Part shown: piece after piece, positions 1 to 8,871 of the stretch
Layout of the letters: the number at the start of each line of letters is the position of its first letter
Position numbering within the stretch: the stretch's first letter is position 1
Made by a program: the position numbers and the translations under genes
Notes under the pieces: model-generated
Database searches by the model: none
What the model was told of the DNA's origin: nothing
The model's input: only the letters and a program-made list of their open reading frames with translations
NCBI GenBank assembly: GCA_016218005.1
Contig: JACRFF010000060.1
Location: 1 to 8,925 of the forward strand
DNA from: Ignavibacteriales bacterium
GTDB taxonomy: Bacteria > Bacteroidota > Ignavibacteria > UBA10030
DNA length: 8,925 bases
Direction of reading: 5' to 3'

Positions 1-1103
1 CGGTCAGCGGACATTACCAATCCAAGCTCACGTTGATGAGTGAGAGCTTGCGCAACGACGGCCGCATTTGGGTGCCAAAGAACAAAGGTGATCGGCGAAG
101 GCCGCAAGACATTCCCGAAGAAGAACGCGATTACTATCTCGAGCGCCGCTACCCTGCGTTCGGCAATCTCGTGCCGCGCGATGTCGCTTCCCGCGCCGCC
201 AAGAAAATGTGCGACGACGGTTTCGGCGTCGGCTCCACCAGTCAGGCGGTGTATCTTGATTTTTCGGATGCGATCGGACGATTAGGACAGAAGGCCATTG
301 CAGAAAAGTACGGCAACCTGTTCGATATGTACAAACAGATCACGGCGGAAAATCCGTACGAAGTTCCGATGCGCATCTATCCGGCAGTCCACTACACCAT
401 GGGGGGGCTTTGGGTGGATTACAACTTGATGAGTTCTATCCCCGGATTGTATGTCGTGGGCGAAGCGAACTTTTCCGACCACGGCGCCAATCGTCTCGGC
501 GCCAGCGCGCTGATGCAGGGACTTGCTGACGGCTACTTCATTCTGCCGTACACCATCGGCGATTATCTCGCGACGACGAAGTTCAAAGCGGTCAAGACGG
601 ACCACGCAGAATTCAAGAACGCGCGGACGACGCTCGAGGCACAGGTCAAGAAGTTGCTTTCCATCGACGGAACAAGGACGGTCGACGACTTCCACAAGGA
701 ATTGGGCAAAGTGATGTGGGAGTACGTCGGCATGGGCCGCAACAAGAAAGGTCTCAAGAAAGCGCTCGACGTCATTCCCGAAATCCGCAAGCGATTTTGG
801 AAAGACGTGAAGATCACCGGCTCCGGCAACGAATTGAACGCGGAGCTTGAGCGGGCAGGCCGCGTGGCAGATTTTCTCGAACTCGGCGAACTGATGGCGC
901 TGGATGCCTTGCAGCGCGAAGAATCGTGCGGCGGTCATTTCCGCGAGGAATATCAAACCGAGGATGGCGAAGCGCTCCGCAACGACAAAAAGTTTGCCTA
1001 CGTTGCGGCGTGGGAATACACCGGCAACCTGAGCAAGCCGAAACTCAACAAGGAGTCGCTGAAGTTTGAGTACGTCAAGCCCTCGCAGCGCAGTTATAAA
1101 TAG
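1..1103 (+). CDS. sdhA: Succinate dehydrogenase / fumarate reductase flavoprotein subunit, 3' part (5' end outside window)
   Basis: This is the catalytic flavoprotein of respiratory complex II, which oxidises succinate to fumarate (or the reverse) on the cytoplasmic membrane face and passes electrons to SdhB. The reading frame is open from the window edge (first full codon at 3), and the first residues ([12 protein letters not shown]) are clearly internal, so the TTG/ATG codons at 33-38 are not the start. Counting visible residues from nt 3, the family active-site features are in order: a PRD motif with the catalytic-type Arg (~59), HYTMGG with the substrate-binding His (~130), [18 protein letters not shown] (~153-170) with the second substrate Arg (~164), then the helical C-terminal domain. 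About 366 residues are visible. The FAD-linking N-terminal region lies outside. Sdh cannot be told from Frd by sequence alone. sdhB follows 22 nt downstream, consistent with an sdhCAB operon. Confidence 0.95.
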   Translation, partial: VSGHYQSKLTLMSESLRNDGRIWVPKNKGDRRRPQDIPEEERDYYLERRYPAFGNLVPRDVASRAAKKMCDDGFGVGSTSQAVYLDFSDAIGRLGQKAIAEKYGNLFDMYKQITAENPYEVPMRIYPAVHYTMGGLWVDYNLMSSIPGLYVVGEANFSDHGANRLGASALMQGLADGYFILPYTIGDYLATTKFKAVKTDHAEFKNARTTLEAQVKKLLSIDGTRTVDDFHKELGKVMWEYVGMGRNKKGLKKALDVIPEIRKRFWKDVKITGSGNELNAELERAGRVADFLELGELMALDALQREESCGGHFREEYQTEDGEALRNDKKFAYVAAWEYTGNLSKPKLNKESLKFEYVKPSQRSYK

Positions 1104-1125
1104 AGAAGAGGAAGGAACAGCATCT

Positions 1126-1899
1126 ATGAAGATTACGCTCAAAGTCTGGCGGCAAAAAAGTGCAGACCACGACGGCAGATTTGCCGCCTATCCGATTGAT
1201 CAGGTTTCACCCGACATGTCCTTCCTCGAAATGCTGGATGTGGTGAATGAGACGCTGGTGAAGAAGGGCGAAGAGCCGATCGCGTTCGACCACGATTGCC
1301 GAGAAGGAATTTGCGGAAGCTGCGGTTCGGTCATCAACGGACGCGCCCACGGTCCTGGCCGCGGCATCGCAACGTGCCAGCTTCACATGCGCTCGTTCAA
1401 GGATGGAGACGAGGTTGTGCTTGAGCCGTGGCGCGCAAAAGCGTTTCCGATCATCAAGGATCTGGTGGTCGACCGGACGGCGCTCGACCGCATTCAACAA
1501 GCGGGGGGATATACGGGAGCGAAGACCGGCGGCATTCCCGATGGCAATGCGGTGCTGATTCCCAAACCTATCGCTGATGAAGCGATGGACGCCGCGGCGT
1601 GTATCGGATGTGGTGCGTGCGTGGCGGCGTGTCCGAATTCTTCCGCGATGCTGTTCGTTGCGGCAAAGGTGTCGCAATTGGCGTTGCTGCCGCAGGGTCA
1701 GGCGCAGCGGAAGGAGCGTGCTCTGCGCATGGTAGAGCAGATGGACAAAGAAGGTTTCGGCAACTGCTCGAACAACTATGCGTGCGAAGCCGAGTGTCCC
1801 AAGCAAATTTCGGTGGCTCACATCGCGCGGCTCAATCGGGAATTTTTGATTGCGAAAGCGACGTATCAGAAACCTGCCGAGGTCGGCGGCGGATTCTAA
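1126..1899 (+). CDS. sdhB: Succinate dehydrogenase / fumarate reductase iron-sulfur subunit
   Basis: This 257-aa subunit carries electrons from SdhA's FAD to the membrane quinone site through three Fe-S clusters. The N-terminal plant-type ferredoxin domain has Cys58, 63, 66 and 84 (CREGICGSC ... TC) for [2Fe-2S]. The C-terminal domain has [12 protein letters not shown] (Cys159, 162, 165, with 169 before Pro) and [13 protein letters not shown] (Cys214, 220, 224), together supplying the [4Fe-4S] and [3Fe-4S] ligands. All ligand cysteines are present and the length is normal. The ATG at 1126 is chosen over an in-frame upstream codon at 1066 because an AGGAAGGA Shine-Dalgarno-like stretch lies at 1109-1116 and MKITLKVW matches the family start. 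The upstream option would overlap sdhA. The sequence style is that of Bacteroidetes-type SdhB. The stop codon TAA directly abuts the element described at 1897-2140. Confidence 0.96.
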   Translation: MKITLKVWRQKSADHDGRFAAYPIDQVSPDMSFLEMLDVVNETLVKKGEEPIAFDHDCREGICGSCGSVINGRAHGPGRGIATCQLHMRSFKDGDEVVLEPWRAKAFPIIKDLVVDRTALDRIQQAGGYTGAKTGGIPDGNAVLIPKPIADEAMDAAACIGCGACVAACPNSSAMLFVAAKVSQLALLPQGQAQRKERALRMVEQMDKEGFGNCSNNYACEAECPKQISVAHIARLNREFLIAKATYQKPAEVGGGF

Positions 1900-1924
1900 C
1901 AGGCTGTTGAAAAAGTCTTTTTCT

Positions 1925-2035
1925 GTCATGCTGAGCCTGCCTATGCCGAAACGAAGCTTCGGCTTCGTGCCTGCACGCCAAAGTGCATTTATGTTTCGGC
2001 ACGCAGGCGTGCAGGCAGGCGCAGCGAAGCATCTC
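1925..2035 (+). repeat. Left arm of the element: GTCATGCTGA / GAAGCATCTC half-repeat split by an 86-bp palindromic insert
   Basis: GTCATGCTGA (1925-1934) and GAAGCATCTC (2026-2035) are the two pieces of a familiar intergenic repeat motif. Between them lies 1935-2020, bounded by GCCTGCC (1935-1941) and its complement GGCAGGC (2014-2020). The insert holds several competing inverted repeats: TGCCGAAAC 1944-1952 with 1993-2001, GCCTGCACGCC 1969-1979 with 2006-2016, GCCGAA 1945-1950 with 1958-1963, and GCACGC 1999-2004 with 2007-2012. The first two interleave, so they cannot form one simple hairpin together. This suggests a mosaic built by repeated insertion or rearrangement. Confidence 0.65.
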
Positions 2036-2047
2036 GCTTTTTGAATC

Positions 2048-2111
2048 AGATTCTTCACCCCGACAATCACGAAGTGATGCCCTTGGCAAAAGCGTCGGGG
2101 TTCAGAATGAC
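2048..2111 (-). repeat. Right arm of the element: GTCATTCTGA / GAAGAATCT half-repeat split by a CCCCGAC hairpin
   Basis: Read on the minus strand, this arm begins GTCATTCTGA (2111-2102) and ends TGAAGAATCT (2057-2048). The two pieces are separated by a hairpin with perfect 8-bp arms ACCCCGAC / GTCGGGGT (2094-2101 with 2057-2064). Its 29-nt loop contains the smaller palindrome ATCAC...GTGAT (2066-2078). The arm mirrors the left arm but carries a different insert at the equivalent place. The first 13 nt of the insert (ACCCCGACGCTTT) recur at 8646-8658 in the tRNA repeats. Confidence 0.65.
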
Positions 2112-2166
2112 ACATTACCTAGTTTTTCAACACCCTGCTAAACCAACCGGACGTGCTAAAACGAAC

Positions 2167-2201
2167 AACGGCGAGTTCCAATGAGACTCGCCGTTTGTGT
2201 G
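2167..2201 (+). terminator. Intrinsic terminator, probably of the sdh operon
   Basis: A perfect 10-bp stem AACGGCGAGT (2167-2176) / ACTCGCCGTT (2186-2195) has a 9-nt loop and is followed by a T/G-rich run (TGTGTG). In the present sequence it lies about 265 bp after the sdhB stop. Without the inserted element it would lie about 25 nt after it, as expected for the operon terminator. The tail is not a pure T run, so strength is uncertain. Confidence 0.62.
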
Positions 2202-2391
2202 TACATCGACGACTCCCAGCGCCCGGCTACCCTCCACCTGGATTACCGACAGCGTTGGGAGTCTGATGTCCATCGATGATGGACGTAACGTTCGATGGCA
2301 ACGTATGCAATTCACCTCCTTCTGTCGATGCGCTGGCGCACAAAGCGCCGTTGGTTGCGAATCGGTTGATTTCGCCGTACTTTCGTTCAGC
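2202..2391 (+). other. Hairpin-rich intergenic leader upstream of the TPR gene
   Basis: No convincing gene lies here. There are several inverted repeats: GACTCCCA 2211-2218 with TGGGAGTC 2256-2263; GTCCATC 2268-2274 with GATGGAC 2278-2284 (3-nt loop); ACGTT 2288-2292 with AACGT 2300-2304; and GGCGC 2335-2339 with GCGCC 2345-2349. TCACCTCCTTCT at 2312-2323 resembles the 3' tail of 16S rRNA. The region probably holds the promoter and 5' leader of the TPR gene. No recognised riboswitch class could be matched, and no Shine-Dalgarno precedes the ATG at 2392. Confidence 0.4.
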
Positions 2392-5300
2392 ATGAAATTT
2401 ATTCCATCAATCCTCCTTGTGTGCATGGTGGCGCTTCCGGCGGCGTCGCAGGAGTCGAAGGAGAACGCCGATTTCAAACTTGCCGTCAACCTCTACAACG
2501 ATAAGCTGTACGACCTGTCGCTCGAACAATTTCGGCAGTTTGTCAATTCGTATCCCAACACCCAGCAGGGAATCGAAGCTCGGTTCTATCTTGGCCTGAC
2601 GCAAACGAAGCTCGGCAAGTTCGACGACGCGCGGTTTACATTCCAAAATTTTGCGCTTAGCTACCCGGATAATCCCAAAGCTCCGGAAGCGTGGACGAAT
2701 GTCGCCGAGTCATACGTAGCGCTCAAGAACTATCGCGAAGCCGCGCTGGCGTACGAGCGCGTGAAAACGTTTCATCCGAAGAGTAAGCTGGCAGCCCCCT
2801 CGTTAAGCAAGGCGGCGGAAAATTTCGAGCGGGTGGGAGACAAGGACGGCGTCAAGAGAATGCTCAAAGTGCTCGTGCAGGAATATTCCACGCCCGATGT
2901 GCTGCCTGCTCGATTGCGATTGGCGGAGTTGTATTCGGAAGAAAACGAGTTCGACGCTGCACGCACCGAATGCAAGCGCGTGCTCGACGCGGCAAAAGAT
3001 GACAGTCTGAAAGCGCGAGCGATGCTGTTGCATGCAACCGTACACGTGAAACAGAACCGCCTTGCAGATGCGGAGGCAGTTCTGCAAGACCTTATGAAGA
3101 ATTTCAGATCGACAAGCTCCTACCACGGAACGCTTCTGCTGCTGGGCGACGTACGCAAAGCGCTCGGCAATACCACCGATGCGCTTTCGGTGTGGCGGGT
3201 GGGGGCCGACGACAGCGCAAAATGTCCGAAGGCCGTGCGCCAACAAGCATTGCTTGCCATCGGTCAGTTGTACGTTGAAGACCGCGATTGGAAAAATGCG
3301 TTGAAGTCGTTTGAACGGGCTGGCGGGATTGCGGCGGAACGGACGGGTGAAGCGTGGTTCCGGTCGGCGCAAGCGGCGGAAGCGCAGAACGACCTTCGCC
3401 GTGCATCGGAATATTATCAGCGCGCGTACCGCGATACCCTCAATGCTGTGGACCGCCGCTCACTGACGATCGGCGCATTCAAGGCGGCGCTGTTCGACAA
3501 AGATCATAATGAGGCCGTCAGGCTTGGCGCTGCATTTGAACAAGCCTATCCGACCGACCCGCTCCTGCCGCGCGTGTTGATGGAAACCGGACGCTTGTAC
3601 CGCGATGTGATGCGGGATTTTCGCAGCGCAGAGCGAAACTTCGAGGCGAGCATAACGCGATTTCCTGCAAGCAACACTGTGGACGACGCGTTGTTTGAAC
3701 TTTCGTCGACGCTTCGGCAGGCGGGCAACTATGCCGCAGCGGTCGAAGAATTCGAGAATCTGAAACGGAGATTTCCCAGCAGTCCATTGACGGACGATGC
3801 CGACGGCCAAATATTCCGCATTCGTTCGTTCGATCAAAAGGATCGCGACGCCGGCTTGCAGAATCTTGCGCTGTTGGTGGGCGACGTCATCGCTCAGAAG
3901 TCGAAAGCGGACCTTGCGTTTCGTCTTGCGGAAATCTACTTCTACCAGTTCAAAGATTATACGCAAGCCGCGGTTCAGTACGAATCAGCTCTAGCGGGCG
4001 GATTGGAGGATCGGGAGCGGCCGGCGGCGATGTTCGGGTTGGCTCGCTCGTTTGAATTTTCCGCGTTGCTTGAGGAAGACAAGAAACACGACCCCTCGCG
4101 TGCGCGTTCGAGAGCCATCGCTTCGTACGATTCTCTCTTGCGCCGATATCCTTCGTTCGAGAAATCGGACGACGCGATTGTGGCGTTGTTCGGCCTCAAG
4201 CTCAAAGTCGAAACGAATCCTACGCAAATCCGAAAAATGTCCTCGGAGTTTCTGGGTTCCTATCCCGCCGCGAGGCGAAAGGATCTGGTCTTGCTGGCGA
4301 TTGCGAACGCGCTGATGAGTTCAAAGAGCTTTGAAGACGCGGCGCTGACCTTCAAGTTGGTGAAAGAAAAAACCGTCCAGCCCGAGATTGCCGCAGAAGC
4401 GCAATTCCGATTCGGAGCTTGTTTGCTGAACATGGGGAACAAAGATTCGGCGCGCGTCGTGCTGACGCAGTTCCTTGTCGATTCGCCGAATACACCCTTC
4501 AGTGCCCAAGCGGCTTCGATGCTGGCACAACTTGCCGCAGAGCGCGGCGACGAACAAACCGCACTCGGATTCTTGAGCCAATTGGAAAAACAGTATTTCT
4601 ACACGGCGTTCGCCGATGGGTTGTCGCTACGGCGCGGCGAAGCGGCGTTCAACGCCAAAAATTATTCCGGAGCCATCGACGCATTTCAGAAAGCGATTCG
4701 AGAACAAATATCCGACGTGTTTTCGATCCGCGAAGTTGCCCGCGATGTGTTGTTCAAGCTCGCCTTCTCGTATCGAAACATCGGCAAGCGTGCAGAAGCG
4801 AAGAGATTCTACGCGGCCTACCTCTCGCGGTCGGGGTCGTCTGACCGCGCAGGAGAAGCGTATCTTGCTTTGGCGAGCATCGCGAAGGAAGAGAAGAATT
4901 TCGACCTTGCGGCGAAGTACTTGCAGGAAGCGTTGCGCTTTCAGAAGGAAACGGGAGACCAAGGCGCTTCGGTAGCGGTGGAGGCGGCGGAACTATTCTA
5001 TCGGAACGAGCAATACACGGAGGCGATTCCACGCTTCAGCGAAGCCGTGCAGCGAACAACGGATACGACGCAGCTTCACTATCTCGTGTCGCGGGTCGCC
5101 GTCTGTTTCTTCCGGCTCGACAACACGAGCGAAGCCGATAAGCGCGTGGAAAGTTTTGTCAAGAGCTATCCGAAGGCGACCAACTATGTTGCGGAATTCG
5201 ATTTCGAGCGCGGAAAATATTTCTTGCGCAAGGACGACCTCCACAAAGCCAAGGCGGCGTTCGATTCGGTCCGAAAGCATTATCCGAAGGCGCCCATTAT

Positions 5301-6030
5301 TCCCGAAGTGCTGTATTGGACGGCGCGCACGTTGGAACTCGATCAACATCCGCAGGAAGCTATTGGGGTCTATGATTCTCTTCTATCGGCATTTTCCCAA
5401 AGCGCTGTCGCTCCTCGCGCGCAATTGAGCCGCGGCAACGCCTACTACGGATTGGAACGTTGGGATGCAGCGGCAAAAGATTTCAAGGCGTTATTGGATT
5501 CCGAACAACGCGCGCCGGATCTCGTGCAGTATGCGATGAACAATCTCATTCTCACGTACAAAGAACTCAGCTTGTTCGATGGCGCGTTGGAGTTGACGCG
5601 CAAATACATCGAACGATATCCAACCGACCCGGAATTGATCGGCAAGCGGATCGACATTGGCGTCTTGTACCAGAAGCTCGGTTACTACGATCAATCGATC
5701 TTGCACCTGCAGGGATTGTTGGAAAATGGAAACGCAGACTTGGAGGCAGAGCTTCGCTATTACATCGGTGAAGCGTACTTCTACAAGGGCGAGTATCAAC
5801 AAGCGATTCTTGAATTTCTCAAAGTGCCGTACCTCGTTACCAAGCGCGGAAAGATCGATTGGATATCGACAGCGTACTATATGGCAGGACAATCGTACGA
5901 GAAAATGTCGAAGTACGACCAAGCGATGACGATGTACAAACAAATCATCGACCGGAAGGATACGGATGCGCAATTCAAGACGGCGGCGCAAAAGGAGATC
6001 GACCGCGTGCGAACGGTTGTGGGGAAATAG
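2392..6030 (+). CDS. Large secreted tetratricopeptide-repeat (TPR) protein
   Basis: A 1212-aa protein. Residues 1-19 (MKFIPSILLVCMVALPAAS) form a Sec signal peptide with a likely cleavage AAS|QE. Cys11 has no proper lipobox, so it is probably not a lipoprotein. The rest, ~26-1205, is almost entirely degenerate TPR helix pairs of the YbgF/BamD style (A..A...Y..G...Y..A...F), with the turn signature YP/FP repeated throughout (NSYPNT, LSYPDN, RFPASN, RFPSS, SYPKA, HYPKA, RYPTD). The C-terminal tail (GEAYFYKGEYQQAILEFLKVPYL ... MAGQSYEKMSKYDQA) is the best-conserved-looking part. It has no catalytic motif. The likely role is a periplasmic or outer-membrane scaffold for envelope complexes, but the partner is unknown. 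The start at 2392 is set by the signal peptide; the frame is open upstream to 2197 without plausible protein. The stop is 2 nt before the next gene. Confidence 0.9.
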   Translation: MKFIPSILLVCMVALPAASQESKENADFKLAVNLYNDKLYDLSLEQFRQFVNSYPNTQQGIEARFYLGLTQTKLGKFDDARFTFQNFALSYPDNPKAPEAWTNVAESYVALKNYREAALAYERVKTFHPKSKLAAPSLSKAAENFERVGDKDGVKRMLKVLVQEYSTPDVLPARLRLAELYSEENEFDAARTECKRVLDAAKDDSLKARAMLLHATVHVKQNRLADAEAVLQDLMKNFRSTSSYHGTLLLLGDVRKALGNTTDALSVWRVGADDSAKCPKAVRQQALLAIGQLYVEDRDWKNALKSFERAGGIAAERTGEAWFRSAQAAEAQNDLRRASEYYQRAYRDTLNAVDRRSLTIGAFKAALFDKDHNEAVRLGAAFEQAYPTDPLLPRVLMETGRLYRDVMRDFRSAERNFEASITRFPASNTVDDALFELSSTLRQAGNYAAAVEEFENLKRRFPSSPLTDDADGQIFRIRSFDQKDRDAGLQNLALLVGDVIAQKSKADLAFRLAEIYFYQFKDYTQAAVQYESALAGGLEDRERPAAMFGLARSFEFSALLEEDKKHDPSRARSRAIASYDSLLRRYPSFEKSDDAIVALFGLKLKVETNPTQIRKMSSEFLGSYPAARRKDLVLLAIANALMSSKSFEDAALTFKLVKEKTVQPEIAAEAQFRFGACLLNMGNKDSARVVLTQFLVDSPNTPFSAQAASMLAQLAAERGDEQTALGFLSQLEKQYFYTAFADGLSLRRGEAAFNAKNYSGAIDAFQKAIREQISDVFSIREVARDVLFKLAFSYRNIGKRAEAKRFYAAYLSRSGSSDRAGEAYLALASIAKEEKNFDLAAKYLQEALRFQKETGDQGASVAVEAAELFYRNEQYTEAIPRFSEAVQRTTDTTQLHYLVSRVAVCFFRLDNTSEADKRVESFVKSYPKATNYVAEFDFERGKYFLRKDDLHKAKAAFDSVRKHYPKAPIIPEVLYWTARTLELDQHPQEAIGVYDSLLSAFSQSAVAPRAQLSRGNAYYGLERWDAAAKDFKALLDSEQRAPDLVQYAMNNLILTYKELSLFDGALELTRKYIERYPTDPELIGKRIDIGVLYQKLGYYDQSILHLQGLLENGNADLEAELRYYIGEAYFYKGEYQQAILEFLKVPYLVTKRGKIDWISTAYYMAGQSYEKMSKYDQAMTMYKQIIDRKDTDAQFKTAAQKEIDRVRTVVGK

Positions 6031-6032
6031 CG

Positions 6033-8341
<2,309 letters not shown>

Positions 8342-8366
8342 AGTGGAAATTGAAATGGAATGAGCC

Positions 8367-8395
8367 TTGACTCAGGCAAGAAAGTTGGGTATATT
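8367..8395 (+). promoter_or_regulatory. Strong sigma70-type promoter for the initiator tRNA locus
   Basis: TTGACT (8367-8372) and TATATT (8390-8395) are separated by exactly 17 bp. Each box differs from the consensus at one base. Transcription would start near 8402, giving a leader of about 98 nt before the tRNA. It is the best promoter match in the window and fits a stable RNA gene. Confidence 0.8.
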
Positions 8396-8410
8396 AACCA
8401 TAGTAAAGAA

Positions 8411-8475
8411 CGCAGGTGGAGAGTTCCGATGCAATTTATCGGGAGTAGCTCGTCGGGCTTATGACTTGAGGAGAG
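8411..8475 (+). pseudogene. Decayed 5' copy of the downstream tRNA-fMet
   Basis: The segment reads CGCAGGTGGAG ... GCAATT ... TAGCTCGTCGGGCTTATGACTTGAGG, in the same order as CGCGGGGTGGAGCAATTGGTAGCTCGTCGGGCTCATAACCCGAAGG of the intact gene. TAGCTCGTCGGGCT (14 nt, 8446-8459) is identical. The D-arm region carries extra bases that form a short hairpin (TTCCGAT 8424-8430 with ATCGGGA 8438-8444). The anticodon position reads TAT instead of CAT, the anticodon stem cannot pair, and no 3' half is recognisable. It lies in the predicted leader, between the promoter and the real tRNA. It could instead have a processing or structural role in the leader. Confidence 0.55.
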
Positions 8476-8499
8476 AAAACTTCCAGCGTGAGAACATAT

Positions 8500-8572
<73 letters not shown>

Positions 8573-8576
8573 CAAA

Positions 8577-8615
8577 AAACGGAAGCGCCCCCTTGTGGGG
8601 CGCTAACGTTTTTAT
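8577..8615 (+). terminator. Intrinsic terminator directly after tRNA-fMet
   Basis: AGCGCCCC (8584-8591) and GGGGCGCT (8597-8604) form an 8-bp stem with a 5-nt loop. It is flanked by AAAACG on the left and AACGTTTTT on the right, which extend the stem and supply the T run. Confidence 0.85.
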
Positions 8616-8616
8616 A

Positions 8617-8680
8617 GTACCCGGCCAGGACTTGGCGTCCTGTTTACCCCGACGCTTTGTGTCGGGGCCCCCGCTACAAA
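8617..8680 (+). repeat. tRNA 3'-end repeat unit 1
   Basis: It reads AGTACCCGGCCAGGACTTGGCGTCCTGTTTA, then a CCCCGAC hairpin, then CCCCCGCTACAAA. The CAGGAC...GTCCTG arm resembles the T arm of the tRNA, and the last 13 nt equal the tRNA's acceptor 3' strand plus its first trailer bases (8564-8576). The hairpin therefore appears inserted between a T-arm-like part and the acceptor strand. It is followed at once by its own terminator, as the real tRNA is. CCCGCTACAAA recurs at 8566, 8670 and 8821 (spacings 104 and 151 bp). Confidence 0.65.
8647..8667 (+). repeat. GC-rich palindromic mini-element, copy 1
   Basis: A perfect 7-bp stem CCCCGAC/GTCGGGG with 7-nt loop GCTTTGT. ACCCCGACGCTTT (8646-8658) also starts the insert in the right arm of the element at 1897-2140 (minus strand). 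Confidence 0.6.
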
Positions 8681-8718
8681 ACAGCGAGCCCAGCCGCAAG
8701 GCTGGGCGCAGCTGTTTT
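8678..8718 (+). terminator. Intrinsic terminator of repeat unit 1
   Basis: The outer stem is AAAACAGC (8678-8685) / GCTGTTTT (8711-8718). The inner stem is GCCCAGCC (8688-8695) / GGCTGGGC (8700-8707), closed by a GCAA tetraloop. It ends in TTTT and could also act on the minus strand because of the AAAA at the left. Confidence 0.75.
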
Positions 8719-8767
8719 ATGGGGGATCAGAAATTCTATCTTTTCAAGCTGAACGTTTTTTGTGAAG

Positions 8768-8788
8768 TCCCGCCGCTTTGTGGCGGGA
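8768..8788 (+). repeat. GC-rich palindromic mini-element, copy 2 (different stem)
   Basis: A perfect 7-bp stem TCCCGCC/GGCGGGA with the same 7-nt loop GCTTTGT as copy 1. The stem sequence has changed on both arms together. It lies immediately before ATCCTGCTTG, the start of the next tRNA 3'-end-like stretch. Confidence 0.55.
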
Positions 8789-8831
8789 TCCTGCTTGCCC
8801 CGACGTTTCCGGTCGGGGCACCCGCTACAAA
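8789..8831 (+). repeat. tRNA 3'-end repeat unit 2 with mini-element copy 3
   Basis: TCCTGC is followed by a 9-bp hairpin TGCCCCGAC/GTCGGGGCA (8796-8804 with 8812-8820, loop GTTTCCG) and then CCCGCTACAAA (8821-8831). The order (CCTG, hairpin, acceptor 3' strand, terminator) is the same as in unit 1. The stretch 8719-8767 before it has a T6 run (GAACGTTTTTTG) but no strong hairpin. Confidence 0.6.
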
Positions 8832-8866
8832 CGAGGAGGCCCGGCTTGTCAGGGCCATCTTCGTTT
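8829..8866 (+). terminator. Intrinsic terminator of repeat unit 2
   Basis: AAACGA (8829-8834) pairs with TCGTTT (8861-8866). Inside, GGCCC (8838-8842) pairs with GGGCC (8852-8856), with small internal mismatches. The T run is TTTT followed by GG. Confidence 0.65.
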
Positions 8867-8871
8867 TGGCA

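Larger units (their letters stand above)
1897..2140. mobile_element. Non-autonomous MITE-like element with terminal inverted repeats and TA flanks
   Basis: A 240-bp non-coding block (1899-2138) is bounded by TA on both sides (1897-1898 and 2139-2140). The ends are imperfect inverted repeats of about 38 bp: left ACAGGCTGTTGAAAAAG ... GTCATGCTGAG, and right (complement) GCAGGGTGTTGAAAAAC ... GTCATTCTGAA. No transposase is encoded, so it would have to be mobilised in trans. TA flanks with TIRs fit a TA-targeting transposase, but the family is not identified and the TA may be chance. Removing one TA and the element joins the sdhB stop (TAA is kept) to a terminator about 25 nt later, which is what an intact operon end should look like. 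It could instead be an old genome-wide palindromic repeat that no longer moves. Confidence 0.72.

Noticed and set aside
282..1142. 286-aa minus-strand open frame across sdhA
   Set aside because: It is antisense to a strongly conserved gene, has no family resemblance, and is expected from the codon bias of the sense strand.
1207..2115. 302-aa minus-strand open frame across sdhB and the element
   Set aside because: Its N-terminus (MCHSEPRRF...) is just translation of the palindromic repeat and the rest is antisense to sdhB. Frames of this kind are common false genes at such repeats.
1899..2138. Complete insertion sequence
   Set aside because: At 240 bp, with no open frame resembling a transposase, it can only be a non-autonomous element.
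2355..2385. Possible promoter (TTGCGA, 17 bp, TACTTT; also TACTTTCG resembling a Bacteroidetes -7 box) for the TPR gene
   Set aside because: Weak matches, and the start would be almost on the ATG, giving a leaderless mRNA. Not enough to annotate.
2127..2489. 120-aa minus-strand frame with an AAGGAGGTGA-like sequence near its middle
   Set aside because: The SD-like sequence is not at a useful distance from any start codon in a sustained frame, and the frame runs into the signal-peptide region of the TPR gene.
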